This document shows positions 1 to 32,500 of a stretch of 64,000 bases of DNA, piece after piece; positions within the stretch are counted from its first letter, which is position 1, and the number at the start of each line of letters is the position of its first letter. The position numbers and the translations under genes are program-made. The notes beneath the pieces were generated by a model. That model was not told the DNA's origin. It saw only the letters and a program-made list of their open reading frames with translations, and made no database searches. The stretch comes from Vicinamibacterales bacterium (lineage in GTDB: Bacteria; Acidobacteriota; Vicinamibacteria; Vicinamibacterales; 2-12-FULL-66-21), in the NCBI GenBank assembly GCA_035699745.1, contig DASSPH010000032.1:62001-126000 (forward strand). The letters run 5' to 3'.

Positions 1-8294
<8,294 letters not shown>

Positions 8295-8295
<1 letters not shown>

Positions 8296-11200
8296 TGGCC
8301 GAGACCCCCCAGACGCCCGATCGCCGCGCGCTGCTCAAGGACGCGCTCCGCGCCGTCGAAGAGATGCAGGCGAAGCTCCAGGCGGCGGAGCGCGCCCGCA
8401 CCGAACCGATCGCGGTCGTCGGCATCGGCTGCCGTTTCCCCGGCGGCGTGGACGGTCCGGAGGCGCTGTGGCAGCTGCTGCGCAACGGCGTCGACGCGGT
8501 GACGGAGGTGCCGGCGGATCGCTGGAGCGCGCAGCGCTATTTCGATCTGGATCCGGAGCTGGCCGCGGCGAAGCCGGTGCTGCACGGCGCGTTCCTCGAC
8601 GGCGTCGATCGCTTCGACGCCGGGTTCTTCGGCATCTCGCGGCGCGAGGCCGTCAGCATGGATCCGCAGCACCGCCTGGTGCTCGAGGTGTGCTGGGAAG
8701 CGCTCGAGCACGCGGGGTACGCGCCGCGCTCGCTGAAGGACAGCCTCACCGGCGTCTTCGTCGGCATCACCGCGAGCGACTACTGGCAGCACCTGCGCGC
8801 CGCCGATCCGACGCGGCTCGACGTCTACATCGCCACCGGCAACTCGCACAACGCCGCGGCCGGCCGCGTCGCGTTCGCGCTCGGCCTGCAGGGGCCCGCC
8901 CTCGCCGTCGATACCGCCTGCTCGTCGTCGCTCTCGGCGGTGCACCTCGCCTGTCAGAGCCTGCGCGCCGGCGAGAGCCACCTCGCGCTCGCCGGGGGCG
9001 TGAACACCATCCACAACGCCGACTCGTTCTTCGCCTTCCACAAGTGGGGATTCATGGCGGCGGACGGGCGGTGCAAGACGTTCGACGCCTCGGCCGACGG
9101 GTTCGTGCGCGCCGAGGGCTGCGGCTTCGTCGTGCTGAAGCGGCTGTCGGACGCGATCGCAGACGACGACAGGATTCTGGCGGTGATTCGCGGCTCGGCG
9201 ATGAACCAGGACGGCGCGACGAGCGGCTTCACCGTGCCGAACGGGCGCGCGCAGGAAGCGGTCATCCGCCAGGCGCTCGGCAACGGCGGCATCGCGCCGG
9301 CGTCGGTCGGCTACGTCGAGGCGCACGGCACCGGCACCTCGCTCGGCGATCCGATCGAGCTCGACGCGCTCGACGCGGTGCTCGGCGAAGGACGCCGGCC
9401 CGACCAGCCGCTCGTCGTCGGATCGCTGAAGACGAACTTCGGGCACATGGAGTCCGCCGCCGGCATCGCCGGCCTGATCAAGGTGATCCTCTCGCTGCAG
9501 CACGGGGAGATCCCGCCGCACCTGCATTTCAGATCGCTGAACCCGAAGGCAGCCGTGCGGCACGTGTCTCTCGTCGTGCCGACCGCGGCGCGTCCCTGGC
9601 CCGCCGGCGGCGCGCCGAGGATCGGGAGCGTCAGCTCGTTCGGGATCAGCGGCACCAATGCGCATGTGGTCGTGGAAGAGGCGCCGGCGCCGCGCGCGGC
9701 ATCGGCAGCGCTCGAGCGCCCGCTGCACCTGCTCACGGTGACGGGACGTGACGAGCAGGCGCTGCGCGCCGCGGCGGCGCGGCTCGGCGCGCATCTGGCC
9801 GCCAACCCGGCGCTGCCGATCGCGGACGTCGCGTTCACCGCGAACGCCGGCCGGACGGCGCTGGCACGACGGGCGGCGATCACGGTGCGCACGATCGACG
9901 AGGCGCGTCGCGGCCTCGACGCCATCGCTCGAGGTGAGGGGGATCCGCGCGCGCTCCGCGGCGAGGCGGCGGTCGAAACCACGCCTCGTGTGGCCTTTCT
10001 GTTCACCGGCCAGGGAGCGCAATACGCCGGCATGGGCCGCGAGTTGTACGACTCGCAGCCCGCGTTCCGCGAGGCGCTGGATCGATGCGACGCGATTCTC
10101 CGCGCCGGGCTCGACGTGCCGCTGCTCGACATCCTCTACGGCGAGGCGTCCAGCCGGATCGACGAGACGCGCTACGCCCAGCCCGCGCTCTTTGCCGTCG
10201 AGTACGCGCTGGCGCGGATGTGGCAGTCCTGGGGAGTCACGCCCGCGCTGCTGCTGGGGCACAGCATCGGCGAGTACGTCGCCGCCTGCGTCGCCGGCGT
10301 GTTCAGCCTCGAGGACGCGCTCGGTCTCGTCGCGGCGCGCGGACGTCTGATGCAGGCCCTCCCCGCCGACGGCGCCATGGCGGCAGTGTGGGCGTCCGAG
10401 GAGGCAGTTCGCGCTCCACTGGCGGCAACCGGCGGCCGCGTGGCGCTCGCCGCCGTGAACGGGCCGTCGAGCGTCGTCGTCGCGGGGCCGGAGGTTGATG
10501 TCGCGCGGCTCTGCGAGCAGTGGAGCTCCGAGGGCGTGCGCACCAGGTCCCTGACCGTCTCGCACGCGTTCCACTCGCCGCTGATGGATCCGATGCTGGA
10601 CGCGTTCGAGGCCGTCGCGGCGGACGTCACTTATGCGCGTCCGCGGATTGGCGTGATCTCGAACGTCACCGGCCGGCGCGCGACGGCGTCGGAACTGGGG
10701 ACCGCGGCCTACTGGCGCGCCCACGTACGCGCGACGGTGCAGTTCGCCGCCGGCATGCAGGCGCTCGCCGACGACGGGATCACCGCGTTCATCGAGATCG
10801 GTCCCTCGGCGACGCTGCTCGGTCTCGGTCAGGCCTGCGCCGGCCACGGCGATGCGCTATGGCTGCCGTCGCTGCGGCGCGATCGCGACGCCTGGAGCAC
10901 GCTGCTCGAATCGCTCGGCGGGCTGTTCGTGCGCGGCGCCGGGATCGACTGGAAAGGGTTCGACGCCGGCTACGCGCGCCGCAAGGTGGCGCTGCCGACG
11001 TATCCGTTCCAGCGCGAGCGCTACTGGGTGGACGCCAGGACCCCGGATGCCTCCACGCCGGTACAGGACGCGTTGTACGAGCTTCAGTGGCGTGAGGCGC
11101 CGCTTTCGTCCGCCGCCGGGAGCGGCGCGGCGCGCGCGTGGATTGTCCTCTCGGACGGCTCCGGCGTCGGCGATCGGCTCGCCGCGGCGCTCCTGAAGGT

Positions 11201-12938
11201 GGGATCTCCCGTCGTGATCGTCCGCCGCGGCGAGGACCCGGTCGCGGCAATCGAATCTGCCGTCCGGCAGCAGGCCGATCTCGGCGGCGTCGTCCACCTC
11301 TGGAGTCTCGATGCCGAGCCGAACGCGCAACTGACCGGCGACGCGCTGGCCATCGCGCAGCGCGACGGCGTCGAAACGTTCGTCACGGCGGCTCAGGCGC
11401 TGCTGCGAACCGGCGCGCGCGCGCGCGTGTTCAGCGTCACCCGCGGCGCCGCTCCGGCGCTGGGCGGCGCCGTGGCGCAATCGCCGATCTGGGGCGCGGC
11501 TCGCGTCATCGCGCTCGAGCATCCGGAGATCTGGGGCGGTTCGATCGACGTCGATCCGGCGGCGTCCGCGGACGACGCGGCGGCGGCGGTCCTGCGCGAG
11601 CTTGCCGCTGACGGGAACGACGAAGTCGCCTACCGGAGCGGCACGCGCCGCGCGCTCCGCCTGGCGCGTTCGACCGCAGCGGCGGTGAAGCCCGCGCAGA
11701 TCCGGGCCGGTGTCACGTATCTCGTGACGGGCGGCGCGAGCGGCCTCGGCCTCGCCGTCGCGGAGTGGCTCGCCGCTGCCGGCGCGACGCACCTCGTGCT
11801 CACCTCGCGGCGCGGCCGCCCGGCGGCCGGCGACGCGCTTGCCGCGATCGAGGCGCTGGAACGCCGCGGCGTCAACCTGCGCGTGGTCAGCGCCGACGTG
11901 GCCGTTCGAGCGCAGATGGAAGCGGTGTTGCGCGAGATCGATGCGGCCGGCGCGCCGCTGGGCGGGGTGATTCACGCCGCCGGCGTGCTCCGCAATGACA
12001 GTGTCGGCGAGGTGACGACGGAGCAGGTGCGCGACGTCTGCCGTCCGAAGATCGCGGGCGCGTGGATCCTGCACGAGCTGACCCGCGGCCTGCCGCTCGA
12101 CCTGTTCGTGCTGTTCTCGTCGGGCGCGGCGATCTGGGGCTCGCGCGGTCTGGTGCATTACGGCGCCGCGAACCAGTTTCTCGACGCCTTGTCGCACGCG
12201 CGGCGCGCCGAGGGCCTGCCGGCGACGAGCATCAACTGGGGCCCGTGGGCCGAGACCGGGATGGCCGACGCGGCGGGTCAGCGCCTCATGGCCCAGATGG
12301 GCGTCAGCGCGTTCGCGACGGCCGACGGCATCGCCGCCTTCGCGCACGCGTTGTCCACCGGCCTTCCGCAACTGGTCGCGGCGGCCGTGGACTGGCGCGT
12401 GTTCGGCCCGATCTACCGCTCACGCGCGCCGCGCCGGCTGCTCGACGAGCTCGCGCCGTCCGAGAGTCCTGAGCGCAGGACCGGCAGCGGGGATCTCGCC
12501 CGCCGGGTCGTGGCAGCGCTGCCCGGCGATCGCCGCGGCGTGTTGATCGAGGCGCTGCAGCAGCACGCGGGGGCCGTGCTCGCGGTCGAAGGAGCCGCGC
12601 CGGATCCGCGCAAGGGTCTCACCGAGCTCGGCATGGACTCGCTCATGGCGGTCGAGCTGCGCAACCGCCTGCAGCACGCGCTCGGCGTCGCGCTGGCGCC
12701 GACGCTGGCGTTCGACTGCCCGACGCTGGACGCCATGGCGGAGTACCTGCTCGGGCTGGTCGCGCCGGCCGCGGCTGCGCCGTCGCCCGAGCCGGCGCGC
12801 GCGAACGTGAAGGCGGCGCCGGGGCTCGACGCCGACGTGGCGCAGGTGGGGACGATGACGCAGGAGGAAGTGCGGGCGCTGCTCGCCGGCGAGCTCGCCG
12901 CGTTGTCGCTCGACGGAATCGGGGAGGACCAGGGGTGA
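8295..12938 (+). CDS. Modular type I PKS, one module: KS-AT-KR-ACP
   Basis: A protein of 1547 residues. ATG at 8295 overlaps the upstream TGA; a GTG one codon earlier (8292) is the alternative. Residues 1-34 form a charged N-terminal helix (docking type) ahead of the KS. Domains: KS (Cys 209 in TACSSS, EAHGTGTSLG, NFGHMESAAG), AT (about 568-865, GHSIGE Ser 657, [11 protein letters not shown], so malonyl by family rule), linker, KR (TGGASGLGL at about 1143, SSG...IWGS, Tyr in HYGAAN) and ACP (GMDSL, Ser 1449). The Trp in IWGS before the catalytic Tyr and the lack of an LDD motif are A-type KR marks. There is no DH or ER, so a beta-hydroxy unit is expected. The C-terminus carries the shared acidic tail (MTQEEVRALLAGEL). 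The AT closely resembles that of the first module of the gene at 18812. Confidence 0.96.
12923..12927 (+). promoter_or_regulatory. Ribosome binding site deciding a GTG start
   Basis: GGAGG lies seven bases before the GTG at 12935, inside the last codons of the previous gene. It supports GTG as the start and translational coupling through the GTGA overlap. Confidence 0.7.
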
Positions 12939-15900
12939 GTCTGACGCCAGAGCAACAGGCGCTGATCGCGCTGCGCCGCCTGCGCGCGCGGGTCGAAGAG
13001 CTCGAAGGCAAGCGGGTCGAGCCGATCGCGGTGATCGGTCTCGGCTGCCGCTTCCCCGGCGGCGTGTCGACGCCGGAGGCGTATTGGCAGCTCCTGCGCG
13101 GCGGCATCGACGCCATCACCGAAGTGCCCGCCGACCGCTGGGACGTCGACGCCTACTACGACGCGGACTCCGACGCGCCGGGCAAGATGCACACCCGGCA
13201 CGGCGGCTTCGTCCGCGATCTCGATCGCTTCGATTCGCAGTTCTTCGGCATTGCGCCGCGCGAAGCGATCAAGATGGATCCGCAGCAGCGGCTGCTCGTC
13301 GAGGTCGGCTGGGAGGCGCTGGAGCACGCCGGGCAGGCTCCCGATCGCCTGGCCGGCACGCGCACGGGCGTATTCCTCGGCATGTCGAGCAACGACTACG
13401 TGCAGCTGCTGCGCGAGGCGCTGCCCGACGATCTCGACGCCTACAATCTGACCGGCAACGCGGCGAACTTCGCGGCGGGGCGCATCTCGTATCTGCTCGG
13501 GCTGCAGGGGCCGAGCCTGACGGTCGACACCGCCTGCTCGTCGTCGCTCGTCGCCGTCCACCTGGCATGTCAGAGCCTGCGGCTCGGCGAGTCGCGTCTC
13601 GCGCTGGCGGGCGGCGCCAACGCCATCCTGGTGCCGGATCACAACGTGCTGCTCTCGAAGGCGCGCATGCTCGCGCCGGACGGGCGGTGCAAGACCTTCG
13701 ACGCGGCTGCCGACGGCTACGTCCGCGGCGAGGGCTGCGGCATCGTCGTCCTCAAGCGGCTGAGCGACGCGCAGGCGGACGGCGATCGGATCCTCGCCAT
13801 CATCCGCGGCACGGCGACGAACCAGGACGGCCGGAGCAGCGGGCTGACGGTGCCGAACGGCCCGGCGCAGGAAGCGCTGATCCGGGAGGCGATCGAGGCG
13901 AGCCGCATCGACGCCGCCGAGGTCGGCTACGTCGAGGCGCACGGCTCGGGCACGCCGCTCGGCGATCCGATCGAGATCCGGGCGTTGAACACTGCCCTGT
14001 GCGCGTCGCGCGATCGGTCGAAGGCGCTGCTCGTCGGGTCGGCGAAGACCAACGTCGGGCATCTCGAGGCTGCCGCCGGCATCGCGGGGCTGATGAAGGT
14101 GGTGCTCGCGCTGCAGCACGGGGAGATCCCGGCGCACCTGCACGTCGCGGAGCCGAACCCGCACATCAACTGGAACGACATTCCAATCGCGGTCGCGCGC
14201 GAGCGCCAGCCGTGGCCTGCGGCGTACTCGCGCCGGATCGCCGGCGTGAGCTCGTTCGGCGCCAGCGGCACGAACGCGCACGTGGTCGTCGAACAGGCGC
14301 CGGAGCCGCCGGCCCAGGCAGCGCCGCGCGGCGCCGAACTGCTGGTGCTCTCCGCCAAGTCGGCCGACGGGCTGCGCGATCTGGCGCGGCGCTGGAGCGA
14401 CGACCTCGCGGCGAACCCGGGGCGCGGGCTCGTCGACGTGGCCTTCACCGCGGCCGCCGGCCGCGCGCACTTCGCGCACCGGTTTGCGGCGGTCGTGAAG
14501 TCGGGCGACGAGGCGTCGCGCGCGGTGTCGTCGTTCGTCGGCGGCGAGCCGGACGAGGCGGTGCGTGCGGCCGATGTGTCGGCGACGCTCCGTCCGCGCG
14601 TGGCGTTCCTCTATACGGGACAGGGCGCGCAGTACCTGGGGATGGGGCGCGAGCTGTACGCGGTACAGCCGGTGTTCCGGGAGGCGTTCGATCGCTGCGC
14701 GGCGTTCATCGGCCCGGTGCTGGGGCGCACGCTCGCCGAGATTCTGTTCGACGCAGCCGGCGACGCCGCGGCCGTCGACGAGACCGCCGTCACGCAGCCG
14801 GCGCTGTTCGCGATCGAGATTGCCCTGACCGAGCTGCTGCGTTCGTGGGGCATCGAACCCTCCGTGGTGCTCGGCCACAGCGTGGGCGGCTACGCCGCGG
14901 CGTGCGCTGCCGGCATCATGAGCGTCGAGGCCGCCGCGGCGCTGATTGCGGCCCGCGGCCGCCTGATGCAGGCGCTGCCGGCCGGCGGGGCCATGGCCGC
15001 GGTCTTTGCCACCGAGGACGTCGTCCGCGCGGCGATCGCGCCGCATCAGGACGCGGTCTCGATCGCCGCGATCAACGGCGACGACAGCCTCGTGATCTCG
15101 GGTGCGGGGACGGCGGTCGATGCGATCCTCGCCGCGCTGTCGTCGCGAGGCGTCCGGTCGCAGCGGCTGCGCGTCTCGCACGCGTTCCATTCGCCTCTCA
15201 TGGCGCCGGTGCGCGCGGCGTTCGAGCAGGCGGCTTCGCGGCCGACGTATGCCGCGCCGCGCATCGCGTGCATCTCCGATCATTCCGGCCAGGTCCTGGG
15301 TGCGGGTGACGTGACCGCCGGCTACTGGACCTCGCACCTCTCGGATCCGGTCCGGTTCGCCGCCGCGCTCGACACGGCCTACGCGCGCGGCTGCCGCGTG
15401 TTCGTGGAAGTCGGGCCGACGCCGACGCTGTCGACGCTGGGCCGCCGGCGCCTGCCGGACGACACGATCTGGATCCCGACGCTGCGCCAGGGGCGCGGCG
15501 ACTGGCCGCAGATGCTCGAGTGCGTCCGCGATCTCTATACCAGCGGCGCCGAGGTCGAATGGCCGGCGCTCTTCGCCGGGGTCGCCGCGCGCAAGGTCAC
15601 GGCGCCGACCTATCCGTTCAAGAAGGATCGCTTCTGGGTCGAGATCGATCCGGCGAAGCGGGGGGCGCGGGCGACCGTGCCTGCCGAACCGTGGCGCGAG
15701 TGGCTCTACGACCTCGAGTGGCAGCCGAAGCCGTCGGCCGGCTCGACCTCGCTGCCGCTGCAGATCGCGCCGGCTGTGGATCTGGCGGGCCGGGCAGTGG
15801 CCAAGGCGGACGGTCTCGCATCGCAGCACGGCCTCGGCACCTACTGGTCGATGAAACCGCAGCTGGATCGGATGTGCGCGGACTACGTCGCGCGCGCCTT

Positions 15901-18811
15901 CGCCCAGCTCGGATGGGACTTCCAGCGCGAAACCACCGTCGCCGTCGACGCGCTGCGGCAGCGTATGGGCGTGCTCGATCGCCATGCGCGGCTCTTCGGC
16001 CGGATGTTCGAGATCCTCGCCGAGGACGGGCTGCTCGCGCGGACGGCGTCCGGCTGGTCGGTGGCCTCGGTGCCCGCGCCGGCCGATCCCGATGCCCAGG
16101 CCGCGCGCCTGCTCTCCACGTATCCCGAGTACGGCGGGGAGATCGCGCTGGCCTCGCGCTGCGCGCGCGAGCTGGCCGACGTGCTGCGCGGCCGCGCCAA
16201 CGCGATGGAACTGCTGTTCCCGCAGGGCTCGCTCGATCAACTCGAGCGCGTCTATCAGGACGCGCCCGGCTCGCGCGTGTTCAACAGCCTGCTGCGCGAG
16301 ACGCTCCAGTCCGCGCTCGCCGGCGCCCCGCGGCGGCGCGCGATCCGCATCCTCGAGATCGGCGCCGGCACCGGCAGCACCGCCGCCTACCTGCTGCCGG
16401 CGCTCGATCCGAAGCGGGCGCGCTACACGTTCACCGATCTCTCGAACGCGTTCCTCTCGCGGGCGCGCGAGAAGTTCGCGGCGTTTCCGTTCGTCGATTA
16501 CCGGTTGTTCGACGTCAGCCAGGATCCGGCGGCGCAGGGATTCGAGGCGGGATCGTTCGACGTCATCGTCGCGTCGCACGTTCTCCACGCGACGCCGGAC
16601 CTGCGGCGGACGATCGCCAACGTCAGCTCGCTGCTGGCGCCCGGCGGTCTGCTGATGCTGCTCGAAAGCACCGCGCGCACGCGGTTCCTCGACCTCACGT
16701 TCGGCATGACCGACGGCTGGTGGAACTTCACCGACACGGACGTCCGTCCCGGCTCGGCCCTCGCCGACGCCGCCACCTGGACGTCGCTGCTGCACGCGAA
16801 CGGATTCTCCCAGACCGCGCTGGCCGGCAATCTCGTGCAGGGACACGACACCGGGGCGGCGGTGATTCTCGGCCGGCGTGACGACGCCGCGGCGCTGCCG
16901 CGCGCCGTGTCCGCGGATCCTACGCGCTGGCTGATCCTCGCCGACGCCGGCGGCACCGGCGATCGCCTGGCGGCGGTCATCGCCGCGCGCGGCGGCCGCT
17001 GTGCGATCGTGCGTGCCGGCGCCGCGTTCGCGCGCCACGGGGCCGATGCGTTCACCGCCAATCCGCTGCGTCGCGACGACATCGATCGCGTCCTTGCCGC
17101 CGTGTCACCGGCGCCGCCCGGCGGCATCGTGCACCTGTGGGGCCTGGACGAATCGCTCGCTGCCGCGGACACGGCCGAGCAGATCGATCTCGCGGCACAA
17201 CGGGCGTGCGGCAGCGTGCTGCACCTGGTACACTCGTTGGCTGCTTCCCCAAGTGGTTCAGCGCCGCTGACCGTGGTCACCCGCGGCGCGCAGGCCGTCG
17301 CGCCCGCCGGCGCCGGCGGCCCGGCGGCGGTGTCTCCCGCGCAGGCGATGGTCTGGGGCTTCAGCCGCGTCGTCGCACGGGAACTGCCGGAGCTGCGCTT
17401 CACCTGCGTCGATCTCGATGCCGCCGCGCCCGACCGCGGCGACGAGCTGGAAGCGCTGTACGACGACGTGCTGACCGCGTCGCTGGATGAGAACCAGCTC
17501 GCGCTGCGCGCCGGAGAGCGCCTCGCGCTGCGGCTCGCGCCGGGGGCGGCGAGGAAGGCGCCGGCGCCGCGCGAGGACGGCCTGTTCCATCCCGATGGCG
17601 CGTATCTCGTCACCGGCGGTCTCGCCGGCGTCGGGTTGCTGGTCGCGGAACACATGGTGGCGCATGGCGCGCGGCGTCTGCTGCTGCTCGGGCGCACCGC
17701 GCCGTCCGCGGCGGCGCGCGAGACGATCGCGGCGATGGAGCGCGCCGGCGCCCGCGTCGACGTCACGCTGGTGAGCGTGTCGGATCGCGCGGCGGTGACG
17801 CGGATCATCGGCGAGCTGACGGCGGATGGCACGCCGCTCCGCGGCGTGATGCACTCCGCCGGCACCGTGGACGACGGCGTGGTGTCGCAGCAGACGTGGG
17901 ATCGCTTCCGCACGGTGATGGAGGCGAAGGTGCAGGGGGCGTGGAACCTGCATGCCGCGACCGAACACCTGGCGCTGGACTTCTTCGTGCTGTTCTCGAC
18001 CAGCGCGGCGGTGCTCGGGCCGGCGGGCCAGAGCAATCACGCGGCGGTGAACGCCTTCATGGATGCGCTGGCGCATCACCGGCGCGCGCGCGGGCTGCCG
18101 GCCCTGAGCATCAACTGGGGGCCGTGGAGCCAGGTAGGCGCGGCGGCGCGCGCCGGCGCGGCCGATCGCGGCGAGGCGCTGGGGCTCGGATCGATCGATC
18201 CGCGCAGCGGCCTGGTCGTGCTCGACCACTTGATCGGCGCCGGCGTCGCGCAGACCGTCGTCGTCAACGCGGACTGGCGCCGGTTGCTCGCGCCGTCCGC
18301 GGGCTGGCGCCCCGCGCTGCTGCGGGATCTCGAGCCGGCGCAGGCCCCGGCGGCTGCCGCGGCGGCCGAACCGGCGCGGCCGGCGTTCATGCAGGAGCTC
18401 GAGGCGGCGCCGCCACTCAAGAAATGGCCGCTGCTGCTGTCGCACGTGGCGGACGTGGCGGGACGCGTGCTCGGACTGGATCCGGCGGGGCTCGACGCGC
18501 GGCAGGGGCTCCGCGATCTCGGCCTCGATTCGCTGATGGCGCTCGAGCTGCGCAACCGGCTGCAGCGCTCGATCGCGCGCTCGCTGCGATCGACGCTGGC
18601 CTTCGACTATCCGACGATCGACGCGATTGCCAGGCACATCGCCGTCGACGTACTGGAGCTGGAAATGGAATCGACTGCCGCGGCGCCGCCCGCCGCCGCG
18701 GTCGAAGCGAGCGCCACGGGAGTCGGCGATCTCCTGCTGGACATCGAGAACCTCTCGGACGAAGAGGTCGACAAGCTGTTCGCCTCGCGAGTGACGGGCC
18801 CGGGTGCTTAA
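12935..18811 (+). CDS. Modular type I PKS, one module with C-methyltransferase: KS-AT-cMT-KR*-ACP
   Basis: A protein of 1958 residues that starts with GTG in a four-base GTGA overlap and has a good ribosome site. Domains: N-terminal docking helix, KS (Cys 201; the first His motif reads EAHGSGT), AT (GHSVGG, Ser 649, with Gly where the other ATs have Glu; [11 protein letters not shown], malonyl type), a SAM methyltransferase inserted after the AT ([11 protein letters not shown] at about 1139; HVLHATPDL), KR ([10 protein letters not shown] at about 1559) and ACP (GLDSL, Ser 1866). The KR active site is unusual. The segment reads FSTSAAV...QSNHAAVN, so the usual catalytic Ser is Thr and the usual Tyr is His (residue 1702), while the other six KRs in the window have Ser and Tyr. 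The expected unit is alpha-methyl, with beta-hydroxyl or beta-keto depending on that KR. The C-terminal tail is [14 protein letters not shown]. Confidence 0.95.
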   Translation: MSLTPEQQALIALRRLRARVEELEGKRVEPIAVIGLGCRFPGGVSTPEAYWQLLRGGIDAITEVPADRWDVDAYYDADSDAPGKMHTRHGGFVRDLDRFDSQFFGIAPREAIKMDPQQRLLVEVGWEALEHAGQAPDRLAGTRTGVFLGMSSNDYVQLLREALPDDLDAYNLTGNAANFAAGRISYLLGLQGPSLTVDTACSSSLVAVHLACQSLRLGESRLALAGGANAILVPDHNVLLSKARMLAPDGRCKTFDAAADGYVRGEGCGIVVLKRLSDAQADGDRILAIIRGTATNQDGRSSGLTVPNGPAQEALIREAIEASRIDAAEVGYVEAHGSGTPLGDPIEIRALNTALCASRDRSKALLVGSAKTNVGHLEAAAGIAGLMKVVLALQHGEIPAHLHVAEPNPHINWNDIPIAVARERQPWPAAYSRRIAGVSSFGASGTNAHVVVEQAPEPPAQAAPRGAELLVLSAKSADGLRDLARRWSDDLAANPGRGLVDVAFTAAAGRAHFAHRFAAVVKSGDEASRAVSSFVGGEPDEAVRAADVSATLRPRVAFLYTGQGAQYLGMGRELYAVQPVFREAFDRCAAFIGPVLGRTLAEILFDAAGDAAAVDETAVTQPALFAIEIALTELLRSWGIEPSVVLGHSVGGYAAACAAGIMSVEAAAALIAARGRLMQALPAGGAMAAVFATEDVVRAAIAPHQDAVSIAAINGDDSLVISGAGTAVDAILAALSSRGVRSQRLRVSHAFHSPLMAPVRAAFEQAASRPTYAAPRIACISDHSGQVLGAGDVTAGYWTSHLSDPVRFAAALDTAYARGCRVFVEVGPTPTLSTLGRRRLPDDTIWIPTLRQGRGDWPQMLECVRDLYTSGAEVEWPALFAGVAARKVTAPTYPFKKDRFWVEIDPAKRGARATVPAEPWREWLYDLEWQPKPSAGSTSLPLQIAPAVDLAGRAVAKADGLASQHGLGTYWSMKPQLDRMCADYVARAFAQLGWDFQRETTVAVDALRQRMGVLDRHARLFGRMFEILAEDGLLARTASGWSVASVPAPADPDAQAARLLSTYPEYGGEIALASRCARELADVLRGRANAMELLFPQGSLDQLERVYQDAPGSRVFNSLLRETLQSALAGAPRRRAIRILEIGAGTGSTAAYLLPALDPKRARYTFTDLSNAFLSRAREKFAAFPFVDYRLFDVSQDPAAQGFEAGSFDVIVASHVLHATPDLRRTIANVSSLLAPGGLLMLLESTARTRFLDLTFGMTDGWWNFTDTDVRPGSALADAATWTSLLHANGFSQTALAGNLVQGHDTGAAVILGRRDDAAALPRAVSADPTRWLILADAGGTGDRLAAVIAARGGRCAIVRAGAAFARHGADAFTANPLRRDDIDRVLAAVSPAPPGGIVHLWGLDESLAAADTAEQIDLAAQRACGSVLHLVHSLAASPSGSAPLTVVTRGAQAVAPAGAGGPAAVSPAQAMVWGFSRVVARELPELRFTCVDLDAAAPDRGDELEALYDDVLTASLDENQLALRAGERLALRLAPGAARKAPAPREDGLFHPDGAYLVTGGLAGVGLLVAEHMVAHGARRLLLLGRTAPSAAARETIAAMERAGARVDVTLVSVSDRAAVTRIIGELTADGTPLRGVMHSAGTVDDGVVSQQTWDRFRTVMEAKVQGAWNLHAATEHLALDFFVLFSTSAAVLGPAGQSNHAAVNAFMDALAHHRRARGLPALSINWGPWSQVGAAARAGAADRGEALGLGSIDPRSGLVVLDHLIGAGVAQTVVVNADWRRLLAPSAGWRPALLRDLEPAQAPAAAAAAEPARPAFMQELEAAPPLKKWPLLLSHVADVAGRVLGLDPAGLDARQGLRDLGLDSLMALELRNRLQRSIARSLRSTLAFDYPTIDAIARHIAVDVLELEMESTAAAPPAAAVEASATGVGDLLLDIENLSDEEVDKLFASRVTGPGA

Positions 18812-29557
<10,746 letters not shown>

Positions 29558-29560
29558 GCC

Positions 29561-32500
29561 ATGGCCAGTCCCACGGAACTGTCCCCGCTCAAGCGGGCGC
29601 TGATCGCGCTCGACGAGATGAAGGGGAAGCTCGATGCGGCCGATCGCGCCCGCAACGAGCCGATCGCCATCGTCGGCATGAGCTGCCGCTTTCCCGGCCG
29701 CAGCCACGGCGCGGAGGCGTTCTGGACGCTGCTGCGCGACGGCGGCGACGCCGTGACGGAGGTCCCGAAGGATCGCTGGAACTGCGACGACTACTACGAT
29801 CCGGATCCGGCGGTGCCCGGCAAGGCCTACGGCCGCTGGGGCGCGTTCCTCGACGGGATCGACCGGTTCGATCCGCAGTTCTTCGGCATCGCGCCGCGCG
29901 AGGCGGCGGGGATCGATCCGCAGCAGCGTCTGCTGCTCGAGACCACGTGGGAAGCGCTGGAAGACGCCGGCACGTCGCCCGAGAAGCTGCAGGGGGTGCC
30001 GGCCGGCGTGTTCGTCGGCATCAACAGCATCGATTACGCGACGCTGCAGCTGCAGAACTGCGACCTCGCGAGCATCGACGCGTATTCGCTGTCGGGCAGC
30101 GCCCACAGCATCGCGGCCGGACGGCTCGCCTACGTGCTCGGTCTGCAGGGACCGGCGATGGCGGTGGACACGGCGTGCTCGTCGTCGCTCGTCGCGATCC
30201 ACCTCGCCTGTCAGAGCCTGCGCAACGACGATTGCCGCGTCGCGGTCGCCGGCGGCGTGCACGTCACGCTGACGCCGATCAACATGGTGGTGTTCTCGAA
30301 GCTGCGCATGCTGGCGGCCGACGGCAGGTGCAAGACCTTCGACGGCCGCGGCGACGGCTTCGTCGAAGGGGAGGGCTGCGCGGTCATCGTCCTCAAGCGG
30401 CTCTCCGACGCCATCGCCGACAAGGACCGGATTCTCGCGCTGGTGCGCGGCTCGGCGATCAACCAGGACGGCGCGAGCAGCGGGCTCACCGCGCCGAACG
30501 GCCCGGCGCAGGAAGCGGTGATCCGGGCGGCGTTGAAGCGCGCCGGCGTCAAGCCGGCCGACGTCGGCTACGTCGAAGCGCACGGGACCGGCACGTCGCT
30601 CGGCGACCCGATCGAAGTGCAGGCGCTCGCCGCCGTTCTCGGCGAGGGGCGCCCGGCGGACCGTCCGCTGCTGATCGGATCGGTGAAGACGAACATCGGC
30701 CATACACAGGCGGCGGCGGGTATTGCCGGTCTGGTGAAGCTGGTCCTGGCGCTGCAGCACCGCCAGATTCCGCCCAACCTGCACTTCGAGAAGCCGAATC
30801 CGTTCATTCCGTGGCCGACGCTCCCTGTCGAAGTCGTCACTTCGCTGCGCCCGTGGGTCGAGAGCGGCGGCCCCCGCGTGGGCGGCGTCAGCTCGTTCGG
30901 CTTCAGCGGCACCAACGTGCACATCGTCGTCGGCGAAGCGCCGGCGCAGGCACCGGTGGAGCGCGGCGCCGACCGTCCGCTGCACCTCGTCACGCTGTCG
31001 GCGCGCAACGACGCCGCGCTCCAGCGCGTGGCCGCGCGGTGGCGCGACCAGCTGGCCGCGTCCACGGGAGCGGGCGGCCTGGACATCCGCGACGTGGCGT
31101 TCACCGCGAACGCCGGCCGCGCGCATCTCAGCGAGCGCGTGGGGCTGATCGCGGGATCGATCGAGGAACTGCGCGGCCAGCTCGATGCGGTTGCCTCCGG
31201 CGAACGCGCGCCGCGCTCCGTCCGCATGCGGGTCGCCAGCGCGGATCGGCCGCGCCTCGCGTTCCTGTTCACGGGACAGGGGGCGCAGTACGCGGGCATG
31301 GGACGCGAGCTGTACGACACGCAGCCGACGTTCCGCGCCGCCATCGATCGCTGCGACGCGATCCTGCGTCCGCTGATGGAACGGCCGCTGATCTCGGTGC
31401 TGTTCCCCGCGGCCGGCGACGAGGCGCTGGTCAATCAGACTGCCTGCACGCAGCCGGCGCTGTTCGCGATCGAGTACGCGCTCGCCGAGCTGTGGCGCTC
31501 GTGGGGCATCGTCCCGGCGGCGGTGATGGGGCACAGCATCGGCGAATACGTCGCGGCGCTGCTCGCCGGCGTCTTCACCCTCGAGGATGCGCTGACGCTG
31601 GTCGCGGCGCGCGGGCGGCTGATGCAGTCGCTGCCCGGCGGCGGCGCCATGGCGGCCGTGTTCGCGAACGAAAACGTGGTCAAGGAGGCGCTCGCCCCGC
31701 ACGGCGGCGTCGCCATCGCCGCCGTCAACGGACCGGACGACACCGTGATCTCCGGTCCGGAGAAGGACGTCGCCGCCGTACTCGCGGCGCTGCAGGCGGC
31801 GGGCGTCTCGTCGGAGCGCCTGACGGTCTCGCACGCGTTCCACTCCGGGCTGATGGATCCGATTCTCGACGAGTTCGAGAAGGCCGCCGCCGGCGTGAAG
31901 TTCAACCCGCCGCGCGTGACGATCGTCTCGAATCTCACCGGTCAGCCGATCCGCGGAGAGATCGCGTCCGCGGCGTACTGGCGCCGGCACCTGCGTGAAG
32001 CGGTGCGGTTCGCCGACGGCGCCCGCGCGCTGTACGACCTCGGCTACCGCGTCTTCCTCGAGCTGGGGCCGCGTCCGACGCTGTCCGGGCTCGCGCGGCG
32101 CAGCGTCGCGGAGGACGCGGTGTTCCTGCCGTCCCTGCGGAAAGCCGGCATGGACTGGGTGCGGATGCTCGAGACGCTGGCGGAGCTGTACGGGCGCGGC
32201 GCCGACATCGACTGGCCGGGCTTCGATCGCGACTACGTCCGCTACAAGCTGCCGATGCCCGCCTACGCCTTCGAGCGCGAACGGCACTGGCTTGCGGGCG
32301 TCAGCGCCGACGGCGCGCGCAAGGGCGGCCAGCCGGGGCGTTCGACGGGACATCCGCTGCTCGGCACGCGCCTCAGCTCCGCGCTGGAGCACGCGCAGTT
32401 CGACGCCGAGATCGGCGTCGACTCGCCGGCGTATCTCACCGACCACCGCAAGCGCGGCGCCGCGGTGTTTCCGGCGACCGCCTATCTCGAGATGGGCCTG

